In this document: positions 58,609 to 64,000 of the stretch, piece after piece | Position numbering within the stretch: the first letter of the stretch is position 1 | Layout: every line of letters begins with the position of its first letter | Source: Eubacteriales bacterium | Lineage (GTDB): Bacteria > Bacillota > Clostridia > Oscillospirales > CAG-382 | Length of the DNA: 64,000 nucleotides | NCBI GenBank assembly: GCA_028702135.1 | Contig: JAQVPJ010000005.1 | Coordinates: 55,626 to 119,625, forward strand | Direction: 5' to 3' | Made by a program: the position numbers and the translations under genes | The notes under the pieces: model-generated | Seen by the model: only the letters and a program-made list of their open reading frames with translations | Databases searched by the model: none | What the model was told of the DNA's origin: nothing

Positions 58609-60618
58609 TTATTCTTCTGGAATTAATGTGATTATATCTTTGATAGGCATACACATATCATCCGCTTCTTTAGATCTATGATGTGTTAGAATACTTTTAG
58701 CTACATTTTGCATTGCCGGGAAACCACTTCTTGTGAGGTGGTTAGCATAAATAACTACATTGACCCCGCGTTTTTTAAATTCTTCTTCTGTTACAGAATT
58801 GTATGAAGTAGGAACAACAACTATAGGGGTTATCTTGTCCTGCGCTCTAAACTTTTCGACAAACTCAAAAATTTCTGAAGGGTCTTTCTTTCTACTATGA
58901 ATCATGATAGCATCTGCTCCTGCACCCGAAAAAGCAAAAGCTCTTTCAAGAGCACCTTCCATTCCACGCTCCAGGATAAGGCTCTCAATACGAGCGCAAA
59001 TCATAAATTCTTTGGTTTTTTGTGCCCTTTTGCCTGATTTTATCTTTTCACAGAAATTTTCGATTGTATCCTGGGTCTGTTCCACTTCCGTACCAAACAA
59101 AGAATTCTTCTTAAGTCCAGTCTTATCTTCTATGATAACCATAGAAACACCCATGCGTTCAAGGCTCTTAACGGTATAAACAAAGTGTTCTGTCAACCCA
59201 CCGGTGTCACCGTCAAATATAATAGGTTTTGTGGTAACTTCCATAATATCATCAATAGTACGGAAACGAGAGGTCATATCTACAATTTCAATATCCGGCT
59301 TACCTTTTGCTGTTGAATCACAAAGTGAAGATACCCACATAGCATCAAACTGATATGTCTTGCCATCCTTAAGCACTGTTGTCTTTTCTGCAATCAATCC
59401 TGTTATGCCACTATGCGCTTCAATAGCATTAACAAATCCCTTCATGCCGAGGAGCTTTCTGAGTCTACCGCGACGGACATCAGGCATACCTAGTTGAGCT
59501 CTGCTTAGTTTTTCGAGATCAGTATATTTTGCATCTTTTGAATAAGGATATTCAACAAGTTTACCTCCGTACTCAGCTAAAACCTCTGTTACTTCATCGC
59601 GAATGGGTTTTTGGAACCCCTCTCTCCAGTCGTCTCCATGAACGATATATTCAGGTTTTAATAAACGAAGATTCTCTGCATAGCTAAGTTGCTTCTGTTC
59701 AATAACAGCGTTAACACCATTAATATTTTCTACTAATGTTTTTCTTTCCTCAAAAGGTAGAAGGGGGTACCTCTTAAAACTCGCAACAGCCTCATCAGAA
59801 AGCACGCCTATTGTTAATTTGCCAAGTTTAGCAGCTTTTTTTATAATGGCAATGTGACCGCTATGAATCATATCTGTAGAAAAACACATGTAAACCGTTC
59901 GGTTTTCAACTTCAGCAAGTTTCGTTTTAACAACAGCAAGATCCTCTGGTATGTCAATCTCCATGCATAATCTATTCTCTACATCAAACGCATAAATAAC
60001 ACAATCGTCAGTAATTTCATTCAATGCCACTTCTGCATAACAATTACGCCTATCTGATTCGCAGAAATCACATATCTTATCAAGCCATAAATTCCAATCG
60101 TTCTTTTTAAGCTTATATAGAGCCTGCGCTTCCATTACATCTGTGAAAAATTCAACACCGACTTTTTGTACTCTGCCATTACGAACAACAGCTTTAAAAT
60201 CTTTTTTTGGAATGGGTAAAGTTGAACTTACTTTCATGCAACTATTTTCAAAGCTTAAGATATCATCAAGAACAGAGGCTTCGAAAACAAGATCACCATG
60301 CATAAAAATAATATCTTCATCTTTTATGTATTCGCGAGCACAGTAAATAGAATATATATAGTTTGTTTGTGAATATAAGGGATTATTTACAAAGGTATAT
60401 TTAAGAGGCAATTCAAGAGATTTGCAATAATTAACAAGAACATCATCAAAATACCCTGTCGTCATTATAACTTCATCAATACCGGCAGCTGCAAGCAGTT
60501 TTAGCTGCCTGCTTAAAATTGTATCTTTCGATGAAATTTCAGTCATGCATTTAGGATGTTCCGAGGTAAGAACCCCCATACGATGACCGAGCCCTGAGTT
60601 AAGTATCAATGCTATCAT
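58609..60618 (-). CDS. three-domain NTP transferase / cytidylyltransferase / PEP mutase
   Basis: 669 residues. Residues ~1-235 form a LicC/PntC-like nucleotidyltransferase (ALILNSGLGHRMGVLTSEHP, then FMHGDLVF). Residues ~240-375 form a TagD-type cytidylyltransferase with the HSGH motif (STDMIHSGHIAIIKKAA) and LPFEERKTLVENI. Residues ~385-669 form PEP phosphomutase: MWVSSLCDSTAKGKPDIE, IFDGDTGG, and IEDKTGLKKNSLFG, the EDKxGxKxNS active-site loop. PEP mutase makes the C-P bond of phosphonopyruvate. Fusions of one cytidylyltransferase with PEP mutase are known in phosphonate-glycan loci; two nucleotidyltransferase domains together are less usual and would couple synthesis and CMP activation. 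It overlaps the flippase start by 20 bases. Confidence 0.9.
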   Translation of the reverse strand: MIALILNSGLGHRMGVLTSEHPKCMTEISSKDTILSRQLKLLAAAGIDEVIMTTGYFDDVLVNYCKSLELPLKYTFVNNPLYSQTNYIYSIYCAREYIKDEDIIFMHGDLVFEASVLDDILSFENSCMKVSSTLPIPKKDFKAVVRNGRVQKVGVEFFTDVMEAQALYKLKKNDWNLWLDKICDFCESDRRNCYAEVALNEITDDCVIYAFDVENRLCMEIDIPEDLAVVKTKLAEVENRTVYMCFSTDMIHSGHIAIIKKAAKLGKLTIGVLSDEAVASFKRYPLLPFEERKTLVENINGVNAVIEQKQLSYAENLRLLKPEYIVHGDDWREGFQKPIRDEVTEVLAEYGGKLVEYPYSKDAKYTDLEKLSRAQLGMPDVRRGRLRKLLGMKGFVNAIEAHSGITGLIAEKTTVLKDGKTYQFDAMWVSSLCDSTAKGKPDIEIVDMTSRFRTIDDIMEVTTKPIIFDGDTGGLTEHFVYTVKSLERMGVSMVIIEDKTGLKKNSLFGTEVEQTQDTIENFCEKIKSGKRAQKTKEFMICARIESLILERGMEGALERAFAFSGAGADAIMIHSRKKDPSEIFEFVEKFRAQDKITPIVVVPTSYNSVTEEEFKKRGVNVVIYANHLTRSGFPAMQNVAKSILTHHRSKEADDMCMPIKDIITLIPEE

Positions 60619-62161
60619 TTTTTTTCCTTACCTTTTTGAGTATTTCAATTAATACATTTTTAGTATATTTGAATTCTTCATGCCTTCTGAAAACTATATA
60701 AAAAATCGCATTGGGAATCAAGATACACAATAAAATCCTTATGATGAAATTCCATATGGTTACTGTCGAAAAAAGCGCATTCGCTATATAATAGGTACAC
60801 AAGAATGCAAAAATTGTGATTACTGTGTAGGAAGTTATTTTTTTCAGATACAACAAACAACTTGTTTTTAATCTGATATTGTATAGTATGTATGCCCTTC
60901 TCGTTGTTTTATATAATTGAGAACATAATGTACCTATCATAATACCTGCAATACCGAATTTTATACCGAGAATAATTGAGACGACTAAATTAATAATTAC
61001 CTCTACAATGGGTACCCATTTACGGTACTTGTAGGATTCAGTACTATAAAAAGCATCATCCATCGGGTAACAGGTAGTATCAATAAATAATGTTAGTGCA
61101 GTTAAAAAAACAGGTAATATTGTCAGTATATATGGTTCACCAAGCCAAAGCCAAATAAACGGTGTTGATAGCACAGATAATGCAATAATACAAAAACCAG
61201 ATATCCAAAAGTATAGAAACGAAAGATTATCAATCAATTTTATTGAAGAAGCGTCATCAGATACTGCTATAAAATTTCGTGATGAATCTTGAGCTGCATA
61301 TTTTATTTTAGCCACTAAACTAAATATCTGGCTATTTAACATTTTATATGAAGAGTAAATGCCGTTAACTGTGAACCCCAAGAGTTTTGTGACCAGGATG
61401 TTGTCAGTATTTTTAACAACGACACTCGACAATGTGTAGTATGTAATACTGAACATTTCTTTAACCTGCGGAAGTGCCGGCCGATTACTTTTCGTTATTA
61501 CAAATAGTTCCGGATGTTCCCTTTTTACGATTATCTTACAAATGTAGAATGTTAAAATTTGTGACAATGTAACTATTAAGATATACACAAAGAAGCTTTG
61601 AAACAGTAATATACAAGCAATATTCAGGATTGTCGAAGCTACCGTAACGATAAAACTAATAGTATTCGTTAAATAACGCTTTTGATATGCCTCCAATAAG
61701 AATTCATAATAAATAAACAAGTAGCTTGCTGCATTTATCAATAAATATACAATATAAATATATTTAATGTAATCAATGGGGATTTCAACGCCATGTACAA
61801 GCCAAGGTAGAAATGCAAACAAAATTACACCAATCAACAATACTGCCAAGGAACGTATCATATACACAATTCGTATCAAGGAAAAAGTGTTTCTTAACTC
61901 CTCGGTATCGTTAGTAGCAATCGGTTTATGTATCTTTATAAACAAACTGCTGCATATACCACCATCAACAGCTGATAGCAGACCAAAAATCTCCGTCAGG
62001 AATGTATACAGGCCAACATATTCTATGCCGATTTTTTTTATAAAGACGGTTCTTAATACAAAAGATAAGACCATCGAAATTAATGCAAAAATTATTCCTG
62101 TAATTGAAGAAAGTAACACTCGGGCTTTTCGTGAACTATTAATTTCATTCGAAATCTTCAT
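60599..62161 (-). CDS. Wzx-like polysaccharide flippase (MOP/MATE superfamily)
   Basis: 520 residues with about 12-14 hydrophobic helices and short loops. An N-terminal basic stretch (SSRKARVLLSSITG) leads into FVLRTVFIKKIGIEYVGLYTFL, which matches the start of O-antigen/teichoic acid flippases (RTVFIKxLGxEYLGLNGLF). Such proteins move lipid-linked repeat units to the outer leaflet. It overlaps the sulfatase-like gene by 17 bases upstream and the PEP mutase fusion by 20 downstream, so all three are co-translated. Confidence 0.87.
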   Translation of the reverse strand: MKISNEINSSRKARVLLSSITGIIFALISMVLSFVLRTVFIKKIGIEYVGLYTFLTEIFGLLSAVDGGICSSLFIKIHKPIATNDTEELRNTFSLIRIVYMIRSLAVLLIGVILFAFLPWLVHGVEIPIDYIKYIYIVYLLINAASYLFIYYEFLLEAYQKRYLTNTISFIVTVASTILNIACILLFQSFFVYILIVTLSQILTFYICKIIVKREHPELFVITKSNRPALPQVKEMFSITYYTLSSVVVKNTDNILVTKLLGFTVNGIYSSYKMLNSQIFSLVAKIKYAAQDSSRNFIAVSDDASSIKLIDNLSFLYFWISGFCIIALSVLSTPFIWLWLGEPYILTILPVFLTALTLFIDTTCYPMDDAFYSTESYKYRKWVPIVEVIINLVVSIILGIKFGIAGIMIGTLCSQLYKTTRRAYILYNIRLKTSCLLYLKKITSYTVITIFAFLCTYYIANALFSTVTIWNFIIRILLCILIPNAIFYIVFRRHEEFKYTKNVLIEILKKVRKKNDSIDT

Positions 62162-63947
62162 CTAGAATCTCCATCATGTTTTTTGCAGTTTCTTTCTTGA
62201 TATCATAATACCTTTTCTCAATGGTTTCCAGTAAATAAGCAATTCTTTTCCTGTTTATTTTTTTACTGATGTTGTAATAACCATTCGGATCACTAGTCAA
62301 ATCATACACTTTGCTTATCTCACCATCTTCGAAATTTTCATATAATCCGACTTTATATGCAACAAGATATTTTTTATCCCGAGCACTGAACCATATCCTG
62401 CGGGAAAGCAAATCCGGGCAACCGGGTCCCATGTACTCTGTTATTACGGTATCTTTATTTGGTGCATTTTCATCAATCATCGAATATCCGACAAATGAAT
62501 CAGGTTTCTTAAATCCAAGTGTGTCAAACAAAGTTGGAAAAACATCCATTGAATTGTGAAATGAAGAGATGGTTTTCCCGGTAAATCCGGGAACACGAAT
62601 CATCATTGGAACATGATAACACTCATCATCAAAACAGTTCACTTGTATGCCGTGTAAAGGATAATAACTGTATGATGAACCATGATCAGAAACAATCATC
62701 AAAGTCGTATTGTCCCAGATACCGAGTAACTTTAATTCTTTGCAAAACTTCTCAATACAATAATCAACGTATCTGAGTGTCAGTAAATATGGCAGACTAC
62801 CTCGGAAATTTGTTTCTATTTTTTTTAAGAATGATCCCAGCACATCGAACTCCTGACTGTGCAGATCGGGATCTTGTATATCATATGTAAAATAAGAAAT
62901 AAATTCATGAGGGTCAAGAAAATGCATGGATAAATAAAACGGCTTGTCGTTATTACGTTGCGTAAGTAGTTGAGAAGCAAACTCAAGTTGTCGTCCCGCG
63001 GACGGCATGTTTTGCCAGCCGGATTGAAAGCTGTTTTTTATCATATCATTCGATGCTCTGAGACAATATCTGTAATTAGAAAGAAATCGCAATTCATCTT
63101 TATCACGAGATGATAAGTAATGTAACATACCGCATGCAATCCTTTTTATGCCAGGACGATTATTCTTTATGTTTGTATTTATATTTTGACGGTTAACCCT
63201 TGCGAAAAAGTCTTTATACTTTGAATATATTTCCTGACGCATATAATCTCTGTCAATGTAAGCATCAGCATCGATAGTATCTAAAGAAGCGAGTAAATGG
63301 CTTTTTCCCATTTTCAGCAATGTAATTATATATTCTTTTGAATCATTGTAAAACTTGTCCTTTTCTATATACAGCTTTTTCAAAGCAGATTGAAAATCAA
63401 AATTTCGGCAGCTCTTTTCAATCAAACTGACAGATGATTTATTATTTAGAGCATCCTGATAAAAATCGATCCAACATTCAAACATCAAATCGACACGCTT
63501 GCGAAGCAGAGCATATTCCGAATCAGTTAATTCTCTTGTTTTCAAGGCTTCGGAATAATATGAAAAAATACCGCCCCATTCACTATTATATAGGAATTTA
63601 CTGGTATAATAAGTTTTATCAATGCTTTTTTTAATTGTCTTGCCGATAAGGTAATATGGATAATATAAACCGATGGTTTCATATCCATGATTGTGAAACA
63701 CTTCGAAGTGGTTACTCGGGGATGTATTTAGTTTAAAATAATACCCGAAATTATCCAAGGTGTTTCGGCCTGTATACAGACTTTTCGTTGCAGCATCCGT
63801 ATACGGACCTTGTGAATACAAATTTTCAGCAGTAATGCTCTCACCTTTTAACGAGTCAATGAAAGGAGTAGGACTGCATTTATTTCTCGTCGTTCCTATG
63901 CAATCCCACACTACGGAATCGACGAGTATGCAGATAACGTTATTCAT
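62145..63947 (-). CDS. alkaline-phosphatase-superfamily (sulfatase-like) enzyme
   Basis: 600 residues, no membrane helix or signal peptide evident. NVICILVDSVVWDCIGT gives the first metal Asp, SQGPYTDAATKSLYTG has Thr in the nucleophile position as in phosphoglycerol transferases and phosphonate-related hydrolases rather than the Cys of true sulfatases, LSMHFLDPHEF and LMIVSDHGSSY carry the remaining metal ligands, and YHVPMMIRVPG the late His. A large helical insertion spans ~150-320. In this locus it may transfer or remove a phospho- or phosphonate group on the glycan; its cytosolic nature is unusual for a transferase of finished polymers. Confidence 0.78.
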   Translation of the reverse strand: MNNVICILVDSVVWDCIGTTRNKCSPTPFIDSLKGESITAENLYSQGPYTDAATKSLYTGRNTLDNFGYYFKLNTSPSNHFEVFHNHGYETIGLYYPYYLIGKTIKKSIDKTYYTSKFLYNSEWGGIFSYYSEALKTRELTDSEYALLRKRVDLMFECWIDFYQDALNNKSSVSLIEKSCRNFDFQSALKKLYIEKDKFYNDSKEYIITLLKMGKSHLLASLDTIDADAYIDRDYMRQEIYSKYKDFFARVNRQNINTNIKNNRPGIKRIACGMLHYLSSRDKDELRFLSNYRYCLRASNDMIKNSFQSGWQNMPSAGRQLEFASQLLTQRNNDKPFYLSMHFLDPHEFISYFTYDIQDPDLHSQEFDVLGSFLKKIETNFRGSLPYLLTLRYVDYCIEKFCKELKLLGIWDNTTLMIVSDHGSSYSYYPLHGIQVNCFDDECYHVPMMIRVPGFTGKTISSFHNSMDVFPTLFDTLGFKKPDSFVGYSMIDENAPNKDTVITEYMGPGCPDLLSRRIWFSARDKKYLVAYKVGLYENFEDGEISKVYDLTSDPNGYYNISKKINRKRIAYLLETIEKRYYDIKKETAKNMMEILDEDFE

Positions 63948-64000
63948 GAATTGCTCCTAATAAGTTGTTCTTATTGTCGCTCAATATTTCTTTATATAGA

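Overview
This is a bacterial chromosome window, most likely from an uncultured anaerobic Clostridia species (Ruminococcaceae or Oscillospiraceae type). The inference rests on AGGAGG-type ribosome binding sites, near-consensus sigma-A promoters, RNase J, a DUF1836 regulator, a two-subunit ChrA pair, a (R)-2-hydroxyacyl-CoA dehydratase activase-type protein, a dockerin-like module on a secreted protein, and a Cys-rich family that I remember from Clostridia. No rRNA, CRISPR array, transposase or integrase was seen.

Layout. 1-13 kb is housekeeping: end of an RsuA/RluB-type pseudouridine synthase, VanZ-like protein, a lipoprotein, a possible phage-like regulator behind a structured leader, then WYL regulator, SDR and RNase J on the minus strand, a MurA with Asp instead of Cys at the fosfomycin site, a ChrA pair, and a DUF1836-NfeD-flotillin operon. 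13-19 kb holds a membrane-anchored glycerophosphodiesterase and copA-copZ. 19-22.8 kb is an accessory island: a frameshifted XRE regulator, a DNA methyltransferase and a TdeIII-like endonuclease, flanked by copies of a 142-bp repeat. Each full repeat ends in the 3' end of the adjacent tRNA-Ser(GGA). 23-36.7 kb contains surface proteins, rimI-tsaD, a cluster of DnaA-box-like sites, ogg, two tiny membrane proteins, an M24 peptidase, proBA, maf and a dockerin-bearing phosphodiester glycosidase. 36.8-48.5 kb holds the two-part activase system, a Cys-rich probable sporulation protein, a GH172-like enzyme, an overlapping HprK-like kinase / PqqD / S26 peptidase / SLOG operon, apgM and small membrane or Cys-rich proteins. 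48.6-52 kb holds a PAS-(degenerate GGDEF)-EAL protein and a deleted GGDEF gene.

52.2-64 kb is a clearly more AT-rich minus-strand surface-glycan locus that runs off the right edge. It encodes an alkaline-phosphatase-superfamily enzyme, a Wzx-like flippase, a three-domain fusion (NTP transferase + HxGH cytidylyltransferase + PEP mutase), an iron-type alcohol dehydrogenase, phosphonopyruvate decarboxylase, LicD, an IspD/TarI-like cytidylyltransferase, an SDR and a broken thiamine-diphosphate enzyme. Together these suggest PEP -> phosphonopyruvate -> phosphonoacetaldehyde -> 2-hydroxyethylphosphonate -> CMP-phosphonate -> transfer to a glycan, plus a second CDP-activated building block. The aminotransferase of the usual 2-aminoethylphosphonate route is not in the window.

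The three most interesting items are the phosphonate-glycan locus with its triple fusion, the restriction-modification island bounded by tRNA-derived repeats, and the orphan kinase/PqqD/peptidase operon. Several genes are visibly decayed: XRE at 22 kb, Nudix at 43.4 kb, a small fragment at 47.2 kb, GGDEF at 51 kb and the TPP enzyme at 53 kb. Frameshifts could also be sequencing or assembly errors. All family calls come from reading motifs, not from database searches.
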